A stretch of 43,657 nucleotides of DNA from Bacteroidota bacterium (lineage in GTDB: Bacteria > Bacteroidota > Bacteroidia > Chitinophagales > Chitinophagaceae). The position numbers were made by a program, and so were the translations under genes. Of the stretch, positions 25,440 through 33,545 are shown piece after piece (the stretch's first letter is position 1; each line of letters opens with the position of its first letter). Location: the NCBI GenBank assembly GCA_947451115.1, contig CANFXV010000018.1, positions 1 to 43,657 of the forward strand. Direction: 5' to 3'. The notes below the pieces were generated by a model, which did no database searches, was not told the DNA's origin, and saw only the letters and a program-made list of their open reading frames with translations.

Positions 25440-27593
25440 CTATTGTTGAGAACCGCGATCTTCACGAGGAGCTTGCTCTGGACGAGGCAATAAAGCTTTA
25501 TGGCTTAATTTGAACTTGCCTGTTTTAGGATCCAAACCAACCAATTTCACTTTTACTACATCTCCTTCGTTATAGATACCATCCATGGTTTCCAAACGCT
25601 TCCAGCTTATTTCACTAATGTGTAATAAACCTTGTTTGCCTGGCATGAATTCTACAAAGGCACCAAACTCTTTCACGCCTTTCACTACCCCTTCGTATTC
25701 ATCTCCGATTTCTGGAACAGCAACAATACCATTGATCCATTTAACCGCTGCATCTAAGCTATCCTTGTTAGCAGAAAAGATGCTTACTTCGCCATGGTTG
25801 CCCACTTCCTCAATATTAATCGTTGCACCAGTTGTTCTTTGCATCTCTTGGATGATTTTACCACCTGGCCCGATTACTGCTCCAATATATTCTTTATCAA
25901 TAATCAACTTCACCATTCTAGGTGCATGTGGTTTCACATCTGCACGGGCAGCTGGCATACAAGCATACATGGCATCTAATATATGTAAGCGACCTTTTTT
26001 AGCTTGAGACAATGCTTCACGCATAATGTCCATACTTAAACCGTCTACTTTAATATCCATTTGTACGCCACAAATACCATCGCGTGTACCAGTAACTTTA
26101 AAATCCATATCTCCTAAATGATCCTCATCACCTAAGATATCTGTTAAAATTGCATACTTACCATCTTCTCTTGAAATCAATCCCATCGCCACACCACTTA
26201 CGTGCTTAGGCACAGGCACACCCGCATCCATTAAGGCTAGTGATCCAGCACAAACTGTTGCCATTGAAGATGAACCATTAGACTCTAATACATCAGAAAC
26301 AACTCTTAAAGTATAAGGGAATACTGTACTATCTGGTAACATTTGTTTTAAAGAACGCATGGCTAAATTACCATGACCTACTTCACGACGTCCTACACCA
26401 CGCATCATCTTTACTTCTCCAGTTGAGAACGGAGGGAAATTATAGTGTAAGAAAAATTTAGTGTATTCAGCACTTGCTGCAGTCTCTTGCATTAACTCAT
26501 CCAACTTCGTACCTAAAGTAACGGTGGTTAAAGATTGAGTTTCACCTCTTGTAAATAAAGAAGAACCATGTGGTGTTGGTAAAGGATCTACTTCCATCGC
26601 TAAAGGACGCACTTGGTCTAATTGACGACCATCTAAACGTATACGTTTGTCCACCATCATATCTCTTACTAATTCCCATTTTAAGTCCTCGTAATACTTA
26701 CCTGCTAATTTCTTTTGCAAGTCGGTAATATCAGCGCCTAAATGTTCGATAATTTCTTTTTTCAATGCAGTGAAGGCATCGCTTCTTTCATGCTTCGCAG
26801 AACCCATTTCAGCAATCGCCGTTACTTTCGCTTTGGCAAAAGCATATACTTTATCTTTAATTGCTTGGTCTTGTTCTGGTTTTTTATAATCACGCACTTC
26901 AGTAATACCTACTACTTTTCTTAATTCCGCTTGTGCTTTAATTTGTTTGCGAATGGCTTCATGCGCAATTTCTAAACATTGAACTAATTCTTCTTCAGAA
27001 CATTCTTTTGCTTCACCTTCCACCATCATCAAATTCTTTTCAGTAGCTGCAATTAAAAATTCAAAATCAGAAATAGCCAATTGTGCTTTAGAAGGATTAA
27101 TAATAAATCCTCCTTTGATGCGACCAATACGTACTTCAGAAATAATTTCTTTAATAGGAATATTTGAAACCGCTAATGCTGCAGAGGCAGCTAAACAAGC
27201 TAATGAATCGGGCATTACATTCTCATCACTTGAAATCAACGAGATTAATACTTGTACATCACATAAATAATCTTCAGGGAATAAAGGACGAAGTGCACGG
27301 TCAATTAAACGGCTGGTTAATATTTCATAATCGTTTAAGCGCGCTTCTCTCTTAAAGAAAGAACCAGGAATACGACCTGCAGAGGCAAATTTTTCTTGGT
27401 AGTCTACGCTTAAAGGAAAAAAGTCTTGGCCTTCTTTAGGATCTTTATTGGCCACAACAGTGGCGAGTAAAATACAATTGCCTTGTCTTACGGTTACCGC
27501 GCCGTCTGCTTGACGTGCTAATTTTCCTGTTTCAATGAATACTTCTTGACCAGGATTTATTTCAAATTTTACCGATTTTGGTTGTACTAACAT
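25440..27593 (-). CDS. pnp: Polyribonucleotide nucleotidyltransferase (PNPase)
   Basis: Phosphorolytic 3'-5' exoribonuclease of the RNA degradation machinery. The 717-residue protein has two RNase PH domains (first from SVKFEINPGQEVFIETGKLARQ, with FFKREARLNDYEILTSRLIDR; second with GETQSLTTVTLGT and MRGVGRREVGHGNLA). It then has a KH domain (YIGAVIGPGGKIIQEMQ) and an S1 domain (GVVKGVKEFGAFVEFMPGKQ). The start is set at 27593: an ATG 18 codons upstream at 27647 would add a hydrophobic non-homologous leader and runs into the hairpin between rpsO and pnp. It lies downstream of rpsO, as in many bacteria, and ends in a Pro/Arg-rich tail before a terminator. Confidence 0.96.
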   Translation of the reverse strand: MLVQPKSVKFEINPGQEVFIETGKLARQADGAVTVRQGNCILLATVVANKDPKEGQDFFPLSVDYQEKFASAGRIPGSFFKREARLNDYEILTSRLIDRALRPLFPEDYLCDVQVLISLISSDENVMPDSLACLAASAALAVSNIPIKEIISEVRIGRIKGGFIINPSKAQLAISDFEFLIAATEKNLMMVEGEAKECSEEELVQCLEIAHEAIRKQIKAQAELRKVVGITEVRDYKKPEQDQAIKDKVYAFAKAKVTAIAEMGSAKHERSDAFTALKKEIIEHLGADITDLQKKLAGKYYEDLKWELVRDMMVDKRIRLDGRQLDQVRPLAMEVDPLPTPHGSSLFTRGETQSLTTVTLGTKLDELMQETAASAEYTKFFLHYNFPPFSTGEVKMMRGVGRREVGHGNLAMRSLKQMLPDSTVFPYTLRVVSDVLESNGSSSMATVCAGSLALMDAGVPVPKHVSGVAMGLISREDGKYAILTDILGDEDHLGDMDFKVTGTRDGICGVQMDIKVDGLSMDIMREALSQAKKGRLHILDAMYACMPAARADVKPHAPRMVKLIIDKEYIGAVIGPGGKIIQEMQRTTGATINIEEVGNHGEVSIFSANKDSLDAAVKWINGIVAVPEIGDEYEGVVKGVKEFGAFVEFMPGKQGLLHISEISWKRLETMDGIYNEGDVVKVKLVGLDPKTGKFKLSHKALLPRPEQAPREDRGSQQ

Positions 27594-27651
27594 TTTAATT
27601 TTTTTTATACAGTTGATCGCAAGGAAAAACTGAAAGTATATAAACAACTAA

Positions 27652-27676
27652 TCCCAACCGTGTTGTGCAGTTGGGA
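27652..27676 (-). other. rpsO-pnp intergenic hairpin, possible processing site
   Basis: TCCCAAC (27652-27658) and GTTGGGA (27670-27676) form a seven-pair stem with an 11-base loop, between the two genes. No T run follows on the minus strand, so it is unlikely to terminate. In E. coli the same gap holds an RNase III site that controls pnp mRNA; a like role here is inference. Confidence 0.5.
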
Positions 27677-27702
27677 CAGCTTATTAATAAGTTCTTTTTG
27701 AA

Positions 27703-27975
27703 TTATTTTCTTAAACCTAATTTTTCAATTAGAGCGCGGTAACCAGTTAGGTTATGTTTTTGTAAATAAACCAATAAACGCTTACGCTGACCCACTAATT
27801 GCATCAACCCTCTTTGAGTGGAATGGTCTTTGTGGTTTTCTTTCAGGTGACCTGAGATGTGCGCAATACGCTCGGTTAATAAAGCGACTTGTCCTTCGAT
27901 AGAACCAGTGTTTGTTGCTTTACCGCCAAATTCGGCAAATATGCCTGCTTTTTTTTCTTTTGTTAATGTAGCCAT
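27703..27975 (-). CDS. rpsO: 30S ribosomal protein S15
   Basis: Primary 16S rRNA-binding protein of the small subunit platform. The 90-residue length and sequence are typical: TGSIEGQVALLTERIAHISGHLKENHKDHSTQRGL, quoted only as its ends TGSIEGQV and STQRGL, then LVGQRKRLLVYLQK and YRALIEKLGLR. It is the first gene of an rpsO-pnp pair. A perfect palindrome lies in the leader 20 bases before the start, which may be an operator or an autoregulatory RNA element. Confidence 0.97.
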   Translation of the reverse strand: MATLTKEKKAGIFAEFGGKATNTGSIEGQVALLTERIAHISGHLKENHKDHSTQRGLMQLVGQRKRLLVYLQKHNLTGYRALIEKLGLRK

Positions 27976-27994
27976 TGTAAAAACTTCTTTTTTT

Positions 27995-28013
27995 GTAGTT
28001 AACTGTTAACTAC
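27995..28013 (-). promoter_or_regulatory. Perfect palindrome in the rpsO leader
   Basis: GTAGTTAAC-T-GTTAACTAC is a perfect 9+1+9 inverted repeat, 20 bases before the rpsO start. As RNA it could form a seven-pair stem with a five-base loop. S15 represses its own translation in several bacteria, but such a short spacer also suits a dimeric DNA-binding protein. Confidence 0.5.
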
Positions 28014-28037
28014 GGTTTTATTTTTTTATTTCGGCTG

Positions 28038-28045
28038 CGAAGATA
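28038..28045 (-). promoter_or_regulatory. Possible -7 box (TTCG variant) for rpsO-pnp
   Basis: TATCTTCG on the minus strand, 63 bases before the start, would place the palindrome at 27995-28013 inside the transcribed leader. Confidence 0.35.
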
Positions 28046-28062
28046 CGTGGAAAAGGCGTAAA

Positions 28063-28686
28063 TCAATCAAAAATCTCGACGTTTTTTGGATATTTGGCTC
28101 GATCAAATAGGAATATTTTATCGATCAATACAGCAGTGTAGTTGATAGACAGTACTTTAACAAAGGTGCTGTTATTGCTCTTATCCAAAATGGTGGCGGT
28201 GGAAAGTGCCGATTTTAGCTTGTCAATCACTAGGGTTACTTTTTGAAAACTCTTGCGTTTGTCAATTGGAATAAGTTCGATGGTTGCATTGTTATTATTT
28301 TGACTTAAAACGCTGTAATTGAAGTCTTTATCGTAGTTACCTGATAATAATTTTTGAGGGCTAAGTGTCTGATCAGACTCCGAAATATTGGACTTGGAAA
28401 TGGTATTTACGCCATCATAATTATAAATGGTCACCCCATCACAAAGTATCTCGGTCAGCCCCTGCTTTAATAGGTATTTATCCCCTTTCATCTTTAAACT
28501 GATGGATTTGGTACCCAAGGCTTTTCCGCTGCTGTTTTTGGAGATCAGTTGAATACTTACTAAAATACCCTTAGACCCCTTTACTTTAGCCCCAATTTGA
28601 TCTAAAATAGCCTTGGCTTGACTGTCTTTTTGAGCTGAGGCAGTGAAAAAAGTAAAAAAAGTGGCCAATAGGAAAACTAATCTCAT
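28063..28686 (-). CDS. lolA: LolA-like outer-membrane lipoprotein carrier
   Basis: Periplasmic chaperone family that shuttles lipoproteins from the inner to the outer membrane. The 207-residue protein begins with a signal peptide (MRLVFLLATFFTFFTASAQ). The mature part has the LolA pattern: a helix DSQAKAILDQIGAKVK followed by beta strands (ISLKMKGDKYLLKQGLTEILCDGVTIYNY has the family's 'gdkf...g...i.Dg...w.yd' layout, seen here as GDKYLL and CDGVTIYNYD). It ends with KIFLFDRAKYPKNVEIFD. The sequence is divergent, but placement next to ftsK matches the arrangement seen in other Bacteroidota. It has its own TAnnTTTG box. Confidence 0.85.
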   Translation of the reverse strand: MRLVFLLATFFTFFTASAQKDSQAKAILDQIGAKVKGSKGILVSIQLISKNSSGKALGTKSISLKMKGDKYLLKQGLTEILCDGVTIYNYDGVNTISKSNISESDQTLSPQKLLSGNYDKDFNYSVLSQNNNNATIELIPIDKRKSFQKVTLVIDKLKSALSTATILDKSNNSTFVKVLSINYTAVLIDKIFLFDRAKYPKNVEIFD

Positions 28687-28716
28687 GGTATATATTTAAT
28701 GCTGATTCAACTTAGA

Positions 28717-28724
28717 CAAAAATA
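28717..28724 (-). promoter_or_regulatory. Putative -7 promoter box for lolA
   Basis: TATTTTTG on the minus strand matches TAnnTTTG, 31 bases before the lolA start, within the 94-base gap after ftsK. Confidence 0.45.
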
Positions 28725-28780
28725 ATGATTTAAGGTCTAAGGAAGCCTAAGTGCGTTTTTTTAATAAAAAAATAACTTTA

Positions 28781-31267
28781 TTATAAGTTCTTTTGCAAAA
28801 ATGTGTTCAATTCAGCCTCTGTTTTGTACAAAACCTCTCTTGGCTTACTTCCCTGACTAGGGCCAACCAAACCAGCAGATTCCAATTGGTCCATCAATCT
28901 TCCTGCTCTATTGTAGCCCAATTTCATTCTTCTTTGAATTAAGGAGGTTGAGCCCATTTGCGCATGCACAATCAATTTTGCTGCCTCCTCAAATAAGACA
29001 TCCCTTGCACCTGCATCAAAATTACCTGCGTCCATTTCTTTTTCATCCATATACTCTGGCAATAAAAATGCTTGTGGGTAACCTTTTTGATCTGCAATAA
29101 AGGAACAAACTCTATCTACTTCTGGGGTATCTACAAAAGCACATTGCAAACGTGTAATTTCTCCATTGTAACTCACCAGCATATCTCCCTTACCAATCAA
29201 TTGCTCTGCCCCACCGGCATCTAAAATAGTTCTACTGTCTATTTTACTAGACACTTTAAAAGCAATACGTGCAGGGAAATTAGCTTTGATGGTTCCAGTA
29301 ATAATATTTACACTTGGTCTTTGTGTTGCAATAATTAAATGGATACCCACCGCTCTAGCCAATTGAGCCAAACGTGCAATGGGCATTTCCACTTCCTTAC
29401 CTGCTGTCATAATTAAATCGGCAAACTCATCCACCACTAAAACTATAAAAGGTAAAAACTGATGGCCTTTTTCAGGATTTAATTTACGTGCAGTAAATTT
29501 TTCATTGTACTCTTTAATATTTCTACAGCCTGCTTCTTTTAATAAATCATACCTATTGTCCATTTCGATACACAATGCATTTAAGGTATTGATTACTTTT
29601 TTGGTATCCGTAATAATCGCATCTTCTTCTCCAGGTAATTTAGCTAAAAAATGTTTTTCAATGACACGGTACAAGCTTAATTCCACTTTCTTAGGATCTA
29701 CTAAAACAAATTTTAGTTGAGAAGGATGCTTCTTATATAATAATGAAACTAAAATAGCATTTAAACCCACCGACTTACCTTGACCTGTTGCACCTGCCAT
29801 TAACAAGTGTGGCATACTGGCTAAATCAACGATGAAATTTTCATTGTCAATTTTTTTACCAATGGCAATAGGTAAAGAAAATTTACTTGTTTGAAATTTT
29901 TCACTGGCTAATAATGTTTTCATACTTACCACCGACTTGCGTATGTTGGGTACTTCAATACCAATGGTGCCCTTCCCTGGAATGGGGGCAATAATACGAA
30001 TACCTAATGCGGCTAAGCTCAATGCAATATCATCTTCCAAATTCTTAATACGACTAATGCGCACGCCAGGCGCTGGAACTATTTCATACAAAGTAACAGT
30101 AGGCCCCACGGTAGCCGCAATTCTTTGAATGGCAATATCATAATTTTTAAGTGTGGCGATGATTTGATTCTTATGTGTTTCTAATTCTTCAGGGTCCTGC
30201 ACAATTTTTTCAGAGCCATGTGTCTCCAATAAATTTAAATGCGGATACTTGTAATTTTTCAAATCCAAAGTGGCATCGTATTGTGTACCGATACTGCCTA
30301 CAGGCACAATAACTTCCTTTGCTACATCTTTTATTTCTAAATCAAGATCCTCTAATAATTCTCCATTAAAATCTTCTATATTAGTAGGCTCAATAATACT
30401 GACAGGTTCTTCAATTAAGGTTGGCGCTAATTCCATTTGTGCAATGGTAGGCTCCTCTACTAAATCAATTTCATCGAAAGAGGTTTCATTGGTCAAAGGC
30501 TCAATTACTGAATCGTTTTTTAAAGTATTGGCACTAAATGCTTCATTTTTATTTTCAGGGGCATTCAAATCCCATTCTTGTTTCACTGCTTCTTCGGTAT
30601 CCTCTGTCACAAAAACTTCTTCCTTTACCTTAGGTTTTAGAAAATCAAAACTAGGTACATTAAAGCTTGGATTAAACCTCCAGATAAAATAACTAAAACC
30701 GGCGACCAACAATAAAGCCCCTGTACCAAAACTGCCTATCCATTTAATTAGCCAACTACTACTATATTCACCCAATGCCCCACCCCAAGAAAACAAGGCC
30801 CCCTGCGTGACAAAGGCAAAGGAAGTACTTAATACCAACAATCCTATCATTACATAACGTAGGTTTCTCCACAAACTAAAAATGGGTTTGGTAAAAAATA
30901 GATTCACCCCTAATACAAAAAAGAAGGAGCAGAGTAAATAGGCAGGGATCCCGAATCCATTGAACATAATTTGATAAGCTACAAAAGCCCCTATATAACC
31001 CATTAAATTATTTGCCTTCAAATCATTGACTGTAAATAAATGGGTACGCCAAAGTTGAACCATGTCTTGGTCTTCTTGCCAAGTGAATAAATAGGAAGTG
31101 AAGGCCACAAATAAAAATAAGGTAACCAGCAAACTTACAGCACCAAATATTTTAGAAGTACGTTCGTCCTTGACTACTTCCGTAACAGAAACATCAGCTT
31201 CTTTGTCTGGGTTAAGTGCGTCTACTGAAACCTTGGGTTCTTTTTTGCCTTTGAGCGTATTTGCCAT
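28781..31267 (-). CDS. ftsK: FtsK/SpoIIIE DNA translocase
   Basis: Septal DNA pump that clears the chromosome from the division site and aids dimer resolution. The 828-residue protein has four N-terminal membrane segments (about residues 40-195), an acidic variable linker (about 205-340) and the hexameric motor. The motor has Walker A GATGQGKSVGLNAI and Walker B IVLVVDEFADLIM, followed by RLAQLARAVGIHLIIATQRP. A winged-helix gamma domain closes the chain (STSLIQRRMKLGYNRAGRLMD), which reads polar DNA sequences. The length is normal for Bacteroidota. A TATATTTG box lies directly before the start. It is upstream of lolA on the same strand. Confidence 0.96.
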   Translation of the reverse strand: MANTLKGKKEPKVSVDALNPDKEADVSVTEVVKDERTSKIFGAVSLLVTLFLFVAFTSYLFTWQEDQDMVQLWRTHLFTVNDLKANNLMGYIGAFVAYQIMFNGFGIPAYLLCSFFFVLGVNLFFTKPIFSLWRNLRYVMIGLLVLSTSFAFVTQGALFSWGGALGEYSSSWLIKWIGSFGTGALLLVAGFSYFIWRFNPSFNVPSFDFLKPKVKEEVFVTEDTEEAVKQEWDLNAPENKNEAFSANTLKNDSVIEPLTNETSFDEIDLVEEPTIAQMELAPTLIEEPVSIIEPTNIEDFNGELLEDLDLEIKDVAKEVIVPVGSIGTQYDATLDLKNYKYPHLNLLETHGSEKIVQDPEELETHKNQIIATLKNYDIAIQRIAATVGPTVTLYEIVPAPGVRISRIKNLEDDIALSLAALGIRIIAPIPGKGTIGIEVPNIRKSVVSMKTLLASEKFQTSKFSLPIAIGKKIDNENFIVDLASMPHLLMAGATGQGKSVGLNAILVSLLYKKHPSQLKFVLVDPKKVELSLYRVIEKHFLAKLPGEEDAIITDTKKVINTLNALCIEMDNRYDLLKEAGCRNIKEYNEKFTARKLNPEKGHQFLPFIVLVVDEFADLIMTAGKEVEMPIARLAQLARAVGIHLIIATQRPSVNIITGTIKANFPARIAFKVSSKIDSRTILDAGGAEQLIGKGDMLVSYNGEITRLQCAFVDTPEVDRVCSFIADQKGYPQAFLLPEYMDEKEMDAGNFDAGARDVLFEEAAKLIVHAQMGSTSLIQRRMKLGYNRAGRLMDQLESAGLVGPSQGSKPREVLYKTEAELNTFLQKNL

Positions 31268-31272
31268 GATAA

Positions 31273-31280
31273 CAAATATA
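31273..31280 (-). promoter_or_regulatory. Putative -7 promoter box for ftsK
   Basis: TATATTTG on the minus strand is a full match, ending five bases before the ftsK ATG, so the transcript would be nearly leaderless. Confidence 0.45.
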
Positions 31281-31342
31281 AGTTATCTGTATAGGACGAA
31301 AAAGGAATTTGAGCAAATGTGTAAAATTGAAAAAGGAGAAGG

Positions 31343-31756
31343 CTACTTATCCACTTTATGCTTATAAACAACCCTTAGCCAGCTGATCCACCCCAGCATA
31401 AAAAACAAACCGCCGATGGGTGTGATGGGTCCTAAAAAACTGGTCCATGAAATATTAAAAATGGTAGATAAAACCAAGAAATACAAGGACCCACTAAAAC
31501 AGAAAATCCCAATAATAAAAAAATGAGCTGCCCTTCCTAGCCATTTTTGTTCCCCTAAAACAGATTGGTTTTGGCTGCCATAAATAGACAAGGCAATCAG
31601 CGCCATTGCATGAATGAATTGATACCTAACGCCGGTTTCAAAAATGGTCACCCGGTCTGTCAAAACATAGGATTTTAAAGTATGCGCCCCAAAGGCACCT
31701 AGTAGCACAGCAATTAAAGAAAAAACCAAACCCCAAATTAATATTTTACGATGCAT
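31343..31756 (-). CDS. DUF423 family membrane protein
   Basis: Small integral membrane protein of the DUF423 (YgdD-like) family; function unknown. The 137-residue chain has four predicted membrane segments. Family residues are the early GAFGAHTLK, then FETGVRYQFIHAMALIALSI, FSGSLYFLVLS, and GPITPIGGLFFMLGWISW. Its start overlaps the aroK end by 11 bases, so the two are co-transcribed and probably translationally coupled, but the pairing with shikimate kinase does not suggest a role. Confidence 0.9.
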   Translation of the reverse strand: MHRKILIWGLVFSLIAVLLGAFGAHTLKSYVLTDRVTIFETGVRYQFIHAMALIALSIYGSQNQSVLGEQKWLGRAAHFFIIGIFCFSGSLYFLVLSTIFNISWTSFLGPITPIGGLFFMLGWISWLRVVYKHKVDK

Positions 31757-32264
31757 GTTTTAAGATTAGTTTTTTTAATCCAGCCTCTGTGATTTGTGCT
31801 GAACTTAATCGGTAGGTAGCCTGTTGATAATAAGCATGTCTTTCCACCAACTTTTGCTGAATGAAATTGGCAATTTCTTCATCAGACAAATTGGCGATTA
31901 AAGGACGATGGTCTTTTTGTGCGATCAATCTTTCCACCAACACATCAATCGATTCATCCAACCAAATAACAATGCCTTCTTTTTTCATCCATGCCATATT
32001 CTCTTGAAAACAAGGTGTGCCCCCACCCGTAGCCAACACAAACTTTTTTTTCTCCTTGAACCACCTTAAAATTTTAGCTTCTAGTTTTCTGAAATGATCT
32101 TCTCCATCTTCTTCAAAAATTTCTGCAATGGTTTTTTCTTCAGTCATTTCAATAAGCTCATCTAAGTCATAGCCGGCCGATTTAATCCACTTGGCCATTT
32201 TTTTGGTCCAGAAACTTTTTCCCGCACCCATCATCCCTATTAAAAATATTTTTTCAGCAGCCAT
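31746..32264 (-). CDS. aroK: Shikimate kinase
   Basis: Phosphorylates shikimate to shikimate 3-phosphate in aromatic amino acid synthesis. The 172-residue P-loop protein has Walker A LIGMMGAGKSF at its start, the shikimate-site DxD-like YDLDELIE, a FRKLEAKIL helix with the substrate arginine, the glycine motif ATGGGTP, and the lid arginine in KDHRPLI. The residues after Walker A (WTKKMA) differ from the usual TxGR. It overlaps the DUF423 gene by 11 bases and lies nine bases after the acyl-CoA dehydrogenase gene. No other aro genes are nearby. Confidence 0.92.
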   Translation of the reverse strand: MAAEKIFLIGMMGAGKSFWTKKMAKWIKSAGYDLDELIEMTEEKTIAEIFEEDGEDHFRKLEAKILRWFKEKKKFVLATGGGTPCFQENMAWMKKEGIVIWLDESIDVLVERLIAQKDHRPLIANLSDEEIANFIQQKLVERHAYYQQATYRLSSAQITEAGLKKLILKHAS

Positions 32265-32273
32265 CTTTAAGTT

Positions 32274-33458
32274 CTATTTAAAAGCATTGAAACCAGTAAT
32301 ATCCATTCCAGTAATCAATAAATGAATGTCATGTGTCCCCTCATAGGTAATGACACTTTCTAAGTTCATCATATGTCTCATGATGGAATACTCTCCTGTG
32401 ATACCCATGCCTCCTAAAATTTGTCTTGCCTCTCTTGCAATCTGCGTAGCTATTGCACAACTATTTCTTTTGGCCATGCTAATTTGCGATGGTGTTGCGC
32501 GACCCTCATTCATCAATACACCCAATCTCCAAACCATCAATTGTGCCTTGGTAATTTCAGTCACCATTTCGGCCAATTTTTTTTGTTGCAATTGAAAAGC
32601 GGCAATGGGTTTCCCAAATTGAACACGCTCTTTGCTGTAACGCAAAGCGGTATCATAACAATCCATGGCGGCACCTAAGGCCCCCCAAGCAATTCCATAT
32701 CTTGCTTTACTTAGACAACCCAAAGGACCTTTCAATCCTTTCACATTGGGTAATATATTTTCTTTAGGCACTTTTACATTGTCAAATACCAATTCTCCAG
32801 TGGCACTGGCTCTCAAACTCCATTTGCCATGGGTAGTAGGTGTAGAAAAACCTTCCATGCCTCTTTCTACAATGATGCCTTTAATTTCTCCCGCTTCATT
32901 TTTAGCCCATACCACCGCTACTTGTGCAAAAGGGGCATTGCTGATCCACATTTTAGCCCCATTTAAAATAACATGGTCTCCTGCCTCTTTATAATTGGTC
33001 AACATACTCGATGGATCTGATCCATGATCGGGCTCCGTTAAACCAAAACAACCCAACCATTCGCCTGATGCCAATTTGGGTAAATATTTTTTCTTTTGCG
33101 CTTCACTACCATAGGCATAAATAGGAAACATCACCAATGAACCTTGCACACTTGCGGTACTTCTAACACCGCTGTCCCCTCTTTCTAATTCTTGCATCAT
33201 GAGGCCATAGCTAATATAATCCAAGCCACCACCGCCATACTCCACAGGTACCGTTGGACCAAAACATCCAAGGTCTCCTAATTGTTTTATAATTTGAGTA
33301 GGGAATTCTGCCTTTTGTGCATAGTCCTCTATGATGGGAGAAATTTCTTTTTTTACATAATCTCTAATGGCAGAGCGCACCATGCGTTGCTCTTCTGAAA
33401 GCAATTCATCCAATTGGTAATAATCGGGTGATTCAAATAAGTCGGCTCTGACTGCCAT
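32274..33458 (-). CDS. gcdH: Acyl-CoA dehydrogenase, glutaryl-CoA dehydrogenase type
   Basis: FAD enzyme of the acyl-CoA dehydrogenase family, closest to glutaryl-CoA dehydrogenases, which oxidise and decarboxylate glutaryl-CoA to crotonyl-CoA in lysine and tryptophan breakdown. Diagnostic segments are the substrate-binding arginine in GDSGVRSTASVQGSLVM, PIYAYGSEAQKKKYLPKLASG, GCFGLTEPDHGSDPSSM, and the catalytic glutamate in TYEGTHDIHLLITG. The start at 33458 (MAVRADLF) gives 394 residues, a normal length. A longer reading from 33566 would add a hydrophobic, non-homologous leader and would contain the TACCTTTG promoter box. It is divergent from dctA. Confidence 0.9.
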   Translation of the reverse strand: MAVRADLFESPDYYQLDELLSEEQRMVRSAIRDYVKKEISPIIEDYAQKAEFPTQIIKQLGDLGCFGPTVPVEYGGGGLDYISYGLMMQELERGDSGVRSTASVQGSLVMFPIYAYGSEAQKKKYLPKLASGEWLGCFGLTEPDHGSDPSSMLTNYKEAGDHVILNGAKMWISNAPFAQVAVVWAKNEAGEIKGIIVERGMEGFSTPTTHGKWSLRASATGELVFDNVKVPKENILPNVKGLKGPLGCLSKARYGIAWGALGAAMDCYDTALRYSKERVQFGKPIAAFQLQQKKLAEMVTEITKAQLMVWRLGVLMNEGRATPSQISMAKRNSCAIATQIAREARQILGGMGITGEYSIMRHMMNLESVITYEGTHDIHLLITGMDITGFNAFK

Positions 33459-33490
33459 AATGGATAATTTTAGGTAATAAACAAACTCGT

Positions 33491-33498
33491 ACAAAGGT
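33491..33498 (-). promoter_or_regulatory. Putative -7 promoter box for gcdH
   Basis: TACCTTTG on the minus strand matches TAnnTTTG, 33 bases before the start at 33458. It supports that start over the ATG at 33566. Confidence 0.5.
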
Positions 33499-33545
33499 AG
33501 CAGAAACGACAGTAAAAAAGTATATTTACAATAACAATAATTCAA

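Noticed and set aside
27594..27647. N-terminal extension of PNPase from ATG 27647
   Set aside because: Family members begin near MLVQPKSVKFEI. The extension is hydrophobic and lies in the gap holding the rpsO-pnp hairpin.
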